Assembly: GCF_001427635.1 (NCBI RefSeq)
Contig: NZ_LMHA01000002.1
Coordinates: 434,001-498,000, forward strand
Reading direction: 5' to 3'
DNA length: 64,000 bases
Origin: Pseudoxanthomonas sp. Root65
GTDB taxonomy: Bacteria; Pseudomonadota; Gammaproteobacteria; Xanthomonadales; Xanthomonadaceae
Shown here: positions 17,880 to 25,380 of the stretch, in pieces
How positions within the stretch are numbered: position 1 is the first letter of the stretch
How the letters are laid out: the number at the start of each line of letters is the position of its first letter
Translations under genes and position numbers: made by a program
The notes under the pieces: model-generated
The model's input: the letters and a program-made list of their open reading frames with translations, nothing else
Databases searched by the model: none
Told to the model about the DNA's origin: nothing

Positions 17880-18611
17880 TCAGCGTCCGCCGCCGCGCGA
17901 GGCGAGGGCGCGCGAGCCGGTGATGATCAGGCGGACCATTTCCGACAGCTGTTCGATCAGCTCCGGATCTTTCTCCGGCGGCAGGTCCATCGCGGTGGCG
18001 CCCATCGCGAACACCAGGCGGGTAATCGCCTTGGACACCAGGGCGGGTTCGTGCAGGGGCGCATTGTCGCGCGTCGCCAGCCGCACCAGGTCCATGCACA
18101 GTTCCTCTTCGAAGAACTGCAGTTCCCGTTCCACCGCATGCTTGAACGCATCCGAGCCCACGTTGCCCTCGCGCAGCAGCACGTGCAGCAGCTTGTCGTC
18201 GGCGCGCAGCTGCTCGATGAAGGCTTCCACCGAGCCGCGCACCACGCTGCGGTCGCTGCTGGTGGCGCGGTGCCGCGCCTCGCCGATGATCTTGCGCAGC
18301 GAGCGGCCGGCCAGGTCGATCAGCGCCACCGCCAGTTCGTCCATGTCCCGGAACTGGCGGTAGAAGCTGTTGGGGGCGATGCCGGCCTCGCGGGCGACCT
18401 CGCGCAGGCTCAGGGAGGAGACGCTGCGGTGCGGGCCGACCAGTTTCAGGGCGGCCGCCATCAGGTCTTCGCGCGAAATGGACGCCTTGCGGCCGGGGCC
18501 GTGGTCGTCCTGGAGCTGCGGTTGCGGGTTCGGGATCACGCGAGGGCGCCGGGCATACGGAGTAGTCGGGGCATCATAGCCCTGTAAATTAATATACAAG
18601 TGTATACACAT
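17880..18611 (-). CDS. desT: TetR-family repressor of unsaturated fatty acid genes (DesT/FabR-like)
   Basis: Up to 243 residues, with a TetR-type HTH at about 50-95 that includes SLREVAREAGIAPNSFYRQF, nearly identical to the FabR/DesT recognition region. It is divergent from a ferredoxin-type reductase and a fatty acid desaturase, matching the Pseudomonas desT-desCB layout, where DesT senses the acyl-CoA saturated/unsaturated balance. The ATG at 18611 lies inside a palindromic operator-like sequence, so the true start may be downstream, for example GTG 18539 (219 residues). The coordinates given are the maximum frame. Family and context are strong; ligand sensing is inferred. Confidence 0.87.
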   Translation of the reverse strand: MCIHLYINLQGYDAPTTPYARRPRVIPNPQPQLQDDHGPGRKASISREDLMAAALKLVGPHRSVSSLSLREVAREAGIAPNSFYRQFRDMDELAVALIDLAGRSLRKIIGEARHRATSSDRSVVRGSVEAFIEQLRADDKLLHVLLREGNVGSDAFKHAVERELQFFEEELCMDLVRLATRDNAPLHEPALVSKAITRLVFAMGATAMDLPPEKDPELIEQLSEMVRLIITGSRALASRGGGR

Positions 18612-18612
18612 G
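18591..18612. promoter_or_regulatory. Palindromic operator candidate between desT and desC
   Basis: TATACAAGTGTATA (18593-18606, 6-bp arms and 2-bp centre) overlaps the perfect palindrome GTGTATACAC (18600-18609). It is AT-rich against a GC-rich background and centred between the divergent genes. Overlapping dyads of this size are typical of TetR operators, and autoregulation is likely. Confidence 0.6.
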
Positions 18613-18638
18613 CGTCTTCACAGGGGTATAGTGAGGCC

Positions 18639-19742
18639 ATGAACGCTCAGATCCGTCCGTCCCCACGCCGGCCCGGTCCCCTGAAACGCCTGCTCCGGCC
18701 GTTGGTGAAGCCGGATGTCTTCGATTTCTGGGCCACCCGTTTCCACCGCACCTGGACCTGGGAGCGCCCGCTGGCGCGGCTGGTCGCGCGCGAGGCCGCC
18801 TCTGCGGATGCCGTGACCCTGCTGTTCAAGCCCAATCGCCACTGGGCCGGCCATCGCGCCGGCCAGCACGTGAACCTGGGCATCGAGATCGACGGCGTGC
18901 GCCTGACCCGCAGCTACAGCCTGACCGCGCCGCCGCGTGCGGACGGGCTGCTGCCCGTCACGGTCAAGGCGATCGAGGGCGGCAAGGTCAGCCGGCATCT
19001 GTGCCGGGACGCCCGTCTCGGCGACATCGTCGACCTGGGCCCGGCCTTCGGCGAGCTGACGCTACCGGCGTCGCCCCAGGGCGCCTTCCTGCTGCTGGCC
19101 GCCGGCAGCGGCATCACCCCGCTGATGGCGCTGGTGCGCGAACTGGCCACGCAAGGCATGCCGGTAGACCTGACGCTGCTGTACTGGGTGCGCCGGCGCG
19201 AGGAAGCCTGCTTCCTCGATGAATTGCGCACGCTGGCCGCCGCCCACCCGCGCTTCCGCTTCCGGCTGCTGCTGACCCGGGATACCGCCGCGTCCAGCGA
19301 TGAAGCCGAAGGCCGCATCGATGACGCCCTGCTCGGCGTGCACGCTGGCGACCTTGCCACGCAGCAGGCGATGGCCTGCGGCGCCGGCGGATTCGTCGAA
19401 GCCGCGCGTAACCTGCTGGCCTCGCGCGCGGCCACGTTCCAGGCCGAAGCCTTCACCGCGCCGCCGGTGACGGTCGTGGACGAAGGCGAGGTCGACATCC
19501 GCCTGCAACGCAGCGGACGCACACTGCGGGTAGCGCGCGGCGAGTCCCTGCTCGTGGCCCTGGAGCAGCAGGGACTGAAACCGCCGTCGGGCTGCCGCAT
19601 GGGCATCTGCAACACCTGCGCCTGCGGCAAATCCGCCGGCAGCACGCGCCACCTGCCCAGTGGCGAGCTGATGCACGAACCCTCCCAGGCCTTGAAGCTG
19701 TGCATCCACAGCGCCGCCACCGACCTCGATCTGGATCTGTAA
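18639..19742 (+). CDS. desC: Ferredoxin-NADP-type oxidoreductase partner of desaturase (DesC-like)
   Basis: A 367-residue electron-transfer protein. It has an FAD-binding barrel (TRSYSLTAPP), an NAD(P)H domain (AAGSGITPLMALVREL) and a C-terminal plant-type [2Fe-2S] domain with cysteines in GCRMGICNTCACG plus LCIHS near the end. It supplies electrons to the desaturase encoded next. The ATG at 18639 follows GTGAGG. Its stop overlaps the desaturase ATG by one base (TAATG), so the two are coupled. The desC name is by analogy with Pseudomonas desCB. Confidence 0.9.
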   Translation: MNAQIRPSPRRPGPLKRLLRPLVKPDVFDFWATRFHRTWTWERPLARLVAREAASADAVTLLFKPNRHWAGHRAGQHVNLGIEIDGVRLTRSYSLTAPPRADGLLPVTVKAIEGGKVSRHLCRDARLGDIVDLGPAFGELTLPASPQGAFLLLAAGSGITPLMALVRELATQGMPVDLTLLYWVRRREEACFLDELRTLAAAHPRFRFRLLLTRDTAASSDEAEGRIDDALLGVHAGDLATQQAMACGAGGFVEAARNLLASRAATFQAEAFTAPPVTVVDEGEVDIRLQRSGRTLRVARGESLLVALEQQGLKPPSGCRMGICNTCACGKSAGSTRHLPSGELMHEPSQALKLCIHSAATDLDLDL

Positions 19743-20902
19743 TGGCCACCCCTTCCGTTTCCCGCAACCGCAAACTCAGCGCCGACGAACTGGACCGCTT
19801 CGGCCAGGAACTCGATGCGCTGCGCGCCCGCACTGTGGCGACCCTGGGCCAGCGTGATGCCCGCTACATCCGCAACGTGGTCAAGGCGGTGCGCTACGCC
19901 AATCTGGGCGGCCGCGTGCTGCTGTTCGCGGCGGCCGTGGCCGGTGGCCTGTGGCTGGCCGACAGCGCGGTGGGCTGGCTGTTCTGGGTGCTGTGGGCGC
20001 TGGGCGCGCTGTCGCTGGGCCTGGGCAAGATCCTGGAGAACATGGAGCTGGGGCACAACGTCATCCATGGCCAGTACGACTGGCTGGGCGACCCGCAGCT
20101 CAACGGCAAGACCTACGACTGGGACATCGTCGGCACCGCCGACAACTGGCGGCATACGCACAATTTCCGCCACCACACCTACACCAACGTGCGCGGGCTG
20201 GACGACGACATCGGCTACGGCCTGCTGCGCATCTTCCCCGAGCAGAAGTGGCGTCCTTTCTACCTGCTGCAGCCGGCGATCGCGGTGGTGTTCGCGCTGC
20301 TGTTCCAGTGGGGCATCGCCATCCAGGACCTGAAGCTGGGCCGCTGGTGGAGCGGCAAGATGTCGGGCAGGCAGCTGCGCCACAAGTCCGCGCCGGTCGT
20401 GCGCAAGATGGGCAAGCAGCTGGCCAAGGACTACGTGATCTACCCCGCGCTGGCCGGTCCGTTCTTCCTGCCGGTATTGCTGGGCAACATGGTGGCCAAC
20501 GGGCTGCGCAACGTCTGGACCTACGTGATCATCTTCTGCGGGCATTTCACCGCCAACGCGGAAACCTTCCCGAAGGAATGCATCAAGAACGAGTCGCGCG
20601 GCCACTGGTACCTGCGCCAGCTGCGCGGCTCGTCCAACCTGCGCGGCGGCTTCCTGATCAACGTGCTGTCGGGCAACCTGAGCCACCAGATCGAGCACCA
20701 CTTCTTCCCGGACGTCCCGGCCAACCGCTACGCGGAAATGGCCCGGGAAGTACGCGCCATCTGCGCGCGTTACGGCCAGCACTACAACACCGGCACGCTG
20801 CTCACGCAGTTCGGCCAGGTATGCTGGCGGATCGTGCGGCATGCGTTCCCCAGCCGCCCGCGTCCGATGCAGGCGCTGGTGCAGGCCGACGCGGCGGCGT
20901 AA
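19742..20902 (+). CDS. desB: Membrane fatty acid desaturase (DesB-like)
   Basis: A 386-residue integral membrane di-iron desaturase that introduces a double bond into acyl chains. The three histidine boxes are GHNVIH (His105 onwards), HTHNFRHH (His138-145) and HQIEHHFF (His315-320). Hydrophobic stretches at about 55-90 and 180-205, and another near 240, anchor it in the inner membrane. It is coupled to desC and likely repressed by the divergent TetR protein. Regiochemistry (delta-9 in the Pseudomonas system) is inferred by analogy. Confidence 0.92.
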   Translation: MATPSVSRNRKLSADELDRFGQELDALRARTVATLGQRDARYIRNVVKAVRYANLGGRVLLFAAAVAGGLWLADSAVGWLFWVLWALGALSLGLGKILENMELGHNVIHGQYDWLGDPQLNGKTYDWDIVGTADNWRHTHNFRHHTYTNVRGLDDDIGYGLLRIFPEQKWRPFYLLQPAIAVVFALLFQWGIAIQDLKLGRWWSGKMSGRQLRHKSAPVVRKMGKQLAKDYVIYPALAGPFFLPVLLGNMVANGLRNVWTYVIIFCGHFTANAETFPKECIKNESRGHWYLRQLRGSSNLRGGFLINVLSGNLSHQIEHHFFPDVPANRYAEMAREVRAICARYGQHYNTGTLLTQFGQVCWRIVRHAFPSRPRPMQALVQADAAA

Positions 20903-20948
20903 GCGCGCACCGTCGGAGAGCATCGCGGGCCATGCCCGCGATGCATCA

Positions 20949-22727
20949 TCAATCCAGGAATTGCAGCCGCGCCAGCTCCGCGTACAGGCCGTCCTGCGCC
21001 AGCAGCTCGTCGTGCGTGCCTTGCGCCACGATCCGGCCCCGGTCCATCACCACGATGCGGTCCGCCTTCAATACGGTCGCCAGGCGGTGGGCGATGACCA
21101 GCGTCGTGCGCCCGTCCATCAGCCGCTCCAGCGCATGCTGCACGGCGCGCTCGCTCTGCGCATCGAGTGCGCTGGTGGCTTCGTCCAGCAACAGGATGGG
21201 CGCATCCTTCAACAGTGCGCGCGCAATGGCGATGCGCTGCTGCTGTCCGCCGGACAGGCGTGCGCCGCGTTCGCCGAGCGGGCTGTCGAAGCCTTCCGGC
21301 AGCTCGCGGATGAAATCGTCGGCCTCGGCGGCTTCGGCCGCGGCCTGCAGTTCGGCATCGGTGGCATCGAGCTTGCCGTAGCGGATGTTCTCCGCCGCGC
21401 TGGCGGCGAAGATGGTGGGCTGCTGCGGCACGAGCGCGATGTGTTCGCGCAGCTGCGCGGGATCGAGTTCGCGCAGGTCCACGCCGTCGACCCGCACGCT
21501 GCCCGATTGCGCGTCGTGGAAACGCAGCAGCATCGAGAACACCGTGCTCTTGCCGGCGCCGGAGGGGCCGACCAGGGCGACGGTTTCGCCCGGATGTACG
21601 GTCAGCGCGAACGCGTCAAGGGCGGGCAGGTCCGGGCGCGACGGGTAATGGAACGAGACGTTGTCGAAGCGGATCTCGCCTTTCACCGGCGTCGGCAACG
21701 CGCGCGGCGCGGCGGGTGCGCGGATCGCCGGGGTCTCGTTGAGCAGTTCGGCGATGCGGCCCATGCCGCCGGCCGCACGCTGCAGTTCGTTCCAGACCTC
21801 GGCCAGCGCACCGACCGAACCGCCGCCGATCAGCGCATACAGCACGAACTGCCCCAGCGTACCCGCACTCATCGTGCCGTCGATGACATCGTGCGCGCCC
21901 GACCACAGTACCAGGGTGATCGCACCGAAGATCAGCGTGATGGCAGCGGCCGTCACCCACGCCTGCGCGCGGATGCGGCGACGCGCAGTGTCCACGGCGA
22001 TGGCGATCGCATCGCCGAAGCGGCCCCGTTCATAGGGTTCGCGGGCATGCGCCTGCACGGTACGCACGGCGCCCAGCGTTTCGCTGGCCAGCGTGTTGGC
22101 GTCGGCCACGCGGTCCTGGCTGGCGCGCGACGCCTTTTCCAGCCGGCGCGCACCCAGCACGATGGGCAGCACCGCCAGCGGAATGCCGATCAGCGCGAAC
22201 GCGGCCAGTCGCGGACTGGTGACGAACAGCATCGCCAGGCTGCCGATCACCGTGACGCTGCTCCGCAGCGCGACCGACATGCTGGTGGCCACCACCGTCC
22301 GCAGCAGTTCGCTGTCGGCGGAGAGCCGCGACACCAGTTCGCCGCTGCGGCTGCGGTCGTGGAACTCGGCGTCCAGGCCGATCAGGTGGCCGTAGAGCTG
22401 GCCGCGCAGGTCGGCGACGACCTTCTCGCCCAGCAGCGACACGAAGTAGAAGCGCGCGGCGCTGGCCAGCGCCAGTACCACCGCCACCACGAACAGGAAC
22501 AGGAAGGCGCGGTTGATGTTCGCGCCATCGGTGAACCCGTTGTCGATCATCTGCCGGAACGCCACCGGCAGGCTCAGCGTCGCTGCCGAAGCCAGCGCCA
22601 GCGCCAGCAGCCACGCGGTGAACAGCCCGCCATGCTGGCGCACGAACGGCCACAGCGCGCGCAGCGTGCCCAGCTTGGGTTTGGGCTTGGCGGCGGTGCC
22701 GTCCAGGGTCTCGCTCGGCGTACTCAT
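20949..22727 (-). CDS. ABC exporter, fused membrane and ATPase domains (MsbA-like)
   Basis: A 592-residue half-transporter that acts as a dimer. The N-terminal six-helix membrane domain (about 25-320) is followed by an ATPase with Walker A GPSGAGKST (near 390), the Q-loop, signature LSGGQQQRIAIARA (near 490), Walker B ILLLDEATSALD and the H-loop IAHRLATV. The substrate is unknown; lipids, peptides and drugs are all possible for this subfamily. The ATG at 22727 is chosen because it gives a normal N-terminus; an upstream ATG at 22784 adds 19 residues with no homology expected. Confidence 0.9.
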   Translation of the reverse strand: MSTPSETLDGTAAKPKPKLGTLRALWPFVRQHGGLFTAWLLALALASAATLSLPVAFRQMIDNGFTDGANINRAFLFLFVVAVVLALASAARFYFVSLLGEKVVADLRGQLYGHLIGLDAEFHDRSRSGELVSRLSADSELLRTVVATSMSVALRSSVTVIGSLAMLFVTSPRLAAFALIGIPLAVLPIVLGARRLEKASRASQDRVADANTLASETLGAVRTVQAHAREPYERGRFGDAIAIAVDTARRRIRAQAWVTAAAITLIFGAITLVLWSGAHDVIDGTMSAGTLGQFVLYALIGGGSVGALAEVWNELQRAAGGMGRIAELLNETPAIRAPAAPRALPTPVKGEIRFDNVSFHYPSRPDLPALDAFALTVHPGETVALVGPSGAGKSTVFSMLLRFHDAQSGSVRVDGVDLRELDPAQLREHIALVPQQPTIFAASAAENIRYGKLDATDAELQAAAEAAEADDFIRELPEGFDSPLGERGARLSGGQQQRIAIARALLKDAPILLLDEATSALDAQSERAVQHALERLMDGRTTLVIAHRLATVLKADRIVVMDRGRIVAQGTHDELLAQDGLYAELARLQFLD

Positions 22728-22837
22728 CGGAATCGGTTCTCGAAGCGGTTGTGGAAGAGGCTTCAGCCCCGACCAGGCCGCCACGCTCCCGTGATGCCGG
22801 AAGCCCCTTCCACAAACACCTGCCGCAGGCCGGATAG

Positions 22838-23425
22838 CTAGGCCGGCCCGACAACGCGCACCCGGTTACGGGTGGCGTCGCGGAGCTGCGATTTCAAGGC
22901 GTCCACGCGATCGGTGGGCAACTGCACGACCAGACGCGCACCCGTTTCGTCGAAGGCTTCGTCCTGTTTCGTCGCCTGGTGGGCGGTGAGCGCGGCATGC
23001 ACATGGCCCAGGTCGTCGAACGGACAGCTCAGTTCAAGCGTCGCCAGGGCAACGAGCGGCTCACGCGGGGCAAGGCGCAGGCATTCCGCCGCCGCCCTGC
23101 CATAAGCCCGCACCAGGCCGCCGGCGCCCAGCTTGATGCCGCCGTACCAGCGCGTCACCACCACCATCAGCCGGTCGAAGCCCTGGCCATCGATCGCGGA
23201 CAGGATAGGCCGGCCCGCCGTGCCCGCAGGCTCGCCATCGTCGCTCGACCGGTAGTCGTTGCCGATCCGGTAGGCCCAGCAGTTGTGGGTGGCGGCCGGG
23301 TCGCCGATCTCGCGCAGGAAGGCAAGGGCCTCATCGGCACTGACCACGGGCGCGGCCTGGGCGAGGAAACGGCTGTGCTTCACCTCCAGCAGCTGCGAGG
23401 CGCGCGCGGTGAGGGTGTCGCTCAC
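22838..23425 (-). CDS. YigZ/IMPACT family protein
   Basis: A 195-residue UPF0029 protein. It carries the family signature around VVVTRWYGGIKLGAGGLVRAY and an NCWAYRIG motif. The C-terminal part has the ferredoxin-like DUF1949 fold (LSCPFDDLGHVHAALTAHQ). E. coli YigZ and eukaryotic IMPACT are linked to translation control, but the bacterial biochemical role is unclear. The GTG start at 23425 overlaps the stop of the anti-sigma-like gene (GTGA), making it the third gene of the sigma-factor operon. Confidence 0.88.
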   Translation of the reverse strand: MSDTLTARASQLLEVKHSRFLAQAAPVVSADEALAFLREIGDPAATHNCWAYRIGNDYRSSDDGEPAGTAGRPILSAIDGQGFDRLMVVVTRWYGGIKLGAGGLVRAYGRAAAECLRLAPREPLVALATLELSCPFDDLGHVHAALTAHQATKQDEAFDETGARLVVQLPTDRVDALKSQLRDATRNRVRVVGPA

Positions 23426-24567
23426 GGGTTGCCGAGCAGGGGGCGCAGGTCGTCCGGGACGCGCTGGAACGGATGCTCCTGCACGAACAGCTGCAGGCTG
23501 CGCAGCGCGTTGGCGTCGTCGCCCAGATCGCGGCGCAAGCGGATGCGGTCCAGCCATTCGGCCGGTGGAAGCCGCGTGTCCTGGTCCACCGGCGCCTGCA
23601 GTTCGGTGCGGCGCAGCGCGTTGCGCGCCGCGCTGGGCTGGGTGCTGCCGGCGCTGGCGGCCGGCGCCGGGGGAGGCGGCGGTGCGACGGCTACCGGTGC
23701 GGGTGCCGGCGCAGCGTCCTGTGTCCTGGCCTGACGCTCCCGCGATCTCATGCGGCTGCCGGTGACGGCAATGGTGTCCAGGGTGCGGCTGTCCTCGGAC
23801 TTCGCCGCGTCGTCGCGCTGCGCCTCGACGTAGCGGGCGCGCTGTTCCTGCTGCTGCGCGCTGGCGGCGCGCTCTAGCTGCTCTTCTTCCCGCATCGCGC
23901 CGCCCAGCACGTCGGCCGCAACCGCGGCGGGAGCCGCGTACGAATCGCTGGCGGCATCGGCGGGAAACGCACGCGGTGCGTCGCCTGCCTCACGCGTCGG
24001 CGCTTCCGATGCGGGCGCGCTGGCCGGGGCGGGAAGCAGCGCGAACGGACTGCGCTTGGGTATGGCGTCCTGGCGAGCCGCGGCTTCCGCGTTCTTGCGG
24101 GCGGGACCGGGTGCGGTGGCGATGCGTGCGGGGGGCGGAGGCGGCGGTACCTTCGCGGACGCAGGCGGGGCGACGTCCTCGGCGATGACCGCCAGCGGGG
24201 GCGTCTGCGGTACTGCCGGGTCGGCGACCTCGGCTGCCATCGCCGGCGCTTCCTGCAACGACGCGTCCGCATGCGCGCTGGCGGACGGCATTTCGCTGGC
24301 CACGGGGATGTCGTGCGACGGCCGCAGCTGCCAGGCGACGCCGGCGGCGAGCAGCACCGAGGCGGCCACGCCCATGCCCAGCGGCCAGCGACGACGCGTC
24401 GGCGGGATCTGGCCACCGCGCGCCGGTGCCGCCTGCACGGCCGCGCGCGCGGCGCCGAGGATGCGCGCATCCAGCTCGGGCGACGGACCGCCATGCGGTC
24501 CCAGCCGCGACAGCGACTGCGCCAGCGCGTGCTCTTCGGGGGTCAGGGGCTCGTGGATCATGCTCAT
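23422..24567 (-). CDS. Anti-sigma-like membrane protein with Pro/Ala-rich periplasmic region
   Basis: A 381-residue protein. A short cytoplasmic part (1-60) precedes one membrane helix (about 61-80), then a long low-complexity Pro/Ala-rich region (90-330) and a conserved-looking C-terminus (WLDRIRLRRDLGDDANALRSL). Its ATG overlaps the sigma-factor stop (ATGA), the usual arrangement of an ECF sigma and its membrane regulator. No zinc-binding HxxxCxxC motif is seen, so it is not a classical ZAS anti-sigma factor. Residues 261-274 read RTLDTIAVTGSRMR, a motif typical of TonB-dependent receptor N-termini. The anti-sigma role is inferred from operon and topology. Confidence 0.75.
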   Translation of the reverse strand: MSMIHEPLTPEEHALAQSLSRLGPHGGPSPELDARILGAARAAVQAAPARGGQIPPTRRRWPLGMGVAASVLLAAGVAWQLRPSHDIPVASEMPSASAHADASLQEAPAMAAEVADPAVPQTPPLAVIAEDVAPPASAKVPPPPPPARIATAPGPARKNAEAAARQDAIPKRSPFALLPAPASAPASEAPTREAGDAPRAFPADAASDSYAAPAAVAADVLGGAMREEEQLERAASAQQQEQRARYVEAQRDDAAKSEDSRTLDTIAVTGSRMRSRERQARTQDAAPAPAPVAVAPPPPPAPAASAGSTQPSAARNALRRTELQAPVDQDTRLPPAEWLDRIRLRRDLGDDANALRSLQLFVQEHPFQRVPDDLRPLLGNP

Positions 24568-25187
24568 TCGTTCAACCTCGTCCGCAACCGGTCCATCGCA
24601 TACCGCAGCCGCGATTTCACGGTTTCCCGGCCCACGCCGGTGATCTCGCCGATCTCCTCCAGGGTCAGTTCCTGTTCCAGCCGCAGCAGCAGCACCTCGC
24701 GCTGCTCCGGCGGCAACTCGTCCATGGCCAACTGCAACCGCCGCCGCTGCTCGAACTCCGACAGCTGCCGCTCCGGCGTGTCCGGGTCGGGCACGCGCGC
24801 GGTGCGCTCGTCCGCATCATGGGGTGCGGCGGGCCGGTGCTTCGATGCGCGCCAGTGGTCGTTGAGGCGATTGTGCGCGATCCGGTACAGCCAGGTCCCG
24901 AACGCGGCTTCCGGTTTCCAGCCCTCGCGCGCGGCGATCACCCGCTGCCAGGTGTCCTGGAAGAACTCGTCGGCCAGCGCGGCATCCCGCAGGTGCCGCA
25001 GCAGGAACCGGTACAGCGGGCCGCGATGGCGCGCGTAAAGCTGCTCGAAGGCCGACGCATCGCCGGCGGCATAGGCCAGCATCAGGGTTTCGTCGGCGGG
25101 TTCGGCAAGGTCGTTCACCGCCGCCAGCGTAAGCGGTCCCCGTGCGCCCGTGAAGACGGGGAGGGGAACGTCGGCCACCTCGTTCAT
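24564..25187 (-). CDS. ECF-type RNA polymerase sigma factor
   Basis: A 207-residue sigma factor with only regions 2 and 4. Region 2 includes the FEQLYARHRGPLYRFLLRHL stretch, DEFFQDTW and WLYRIAHNRLNDHWR. Region 4 includes LPPEQREVLLLRLE, LTLEEIGEITG and VKSRLRYAMDRLR. The ATG at 25187 has AGGTGGG about 12 nt upstream. It is followed, with a 4-bp overlap, by the membrane regulator. The target promoter and signal are unknown. The 193 bp upstream, shared with the divergent GGDEF-EAL gene, probably holds both promoters. Confidence 0.92.
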   Translation of the reverse strand: MNEVADVPLPVFTGARGPLTLAAVNDLAEPADETLMLAYAAGDASAFEQLYARHRGPLYRFLLRHLRDAALADEFFQDTWQRVIAAREGWKPEAAFGTWLYRIAHNRLNDHWRASKHRPAAPHDADERTARVPDPDTPERQLSEFEQRRRLQLAMDELPPEQREVLLLRLEQELTLEEIGEITGVGRETVKSRLRYAMDRLRTRLNE

Positions 25188-25380
25188 CGATCCGCACCCA
25201 CCTGCAGCGGGTACGGACATGAGGAATCCGACGGTGGCGAGGGGAGGCAGCACAGGCAGGGCGAACGGCCCAGCGCCCGGGGCGGGGTTGTCCCGGGCGT
25301 TTCCGTTCAGGGGGCGGCAGGCGGTATGCTCGCCCGGGGGACTTCCAGACACCACGCACCGACGCGTTCGGGACACAGGC

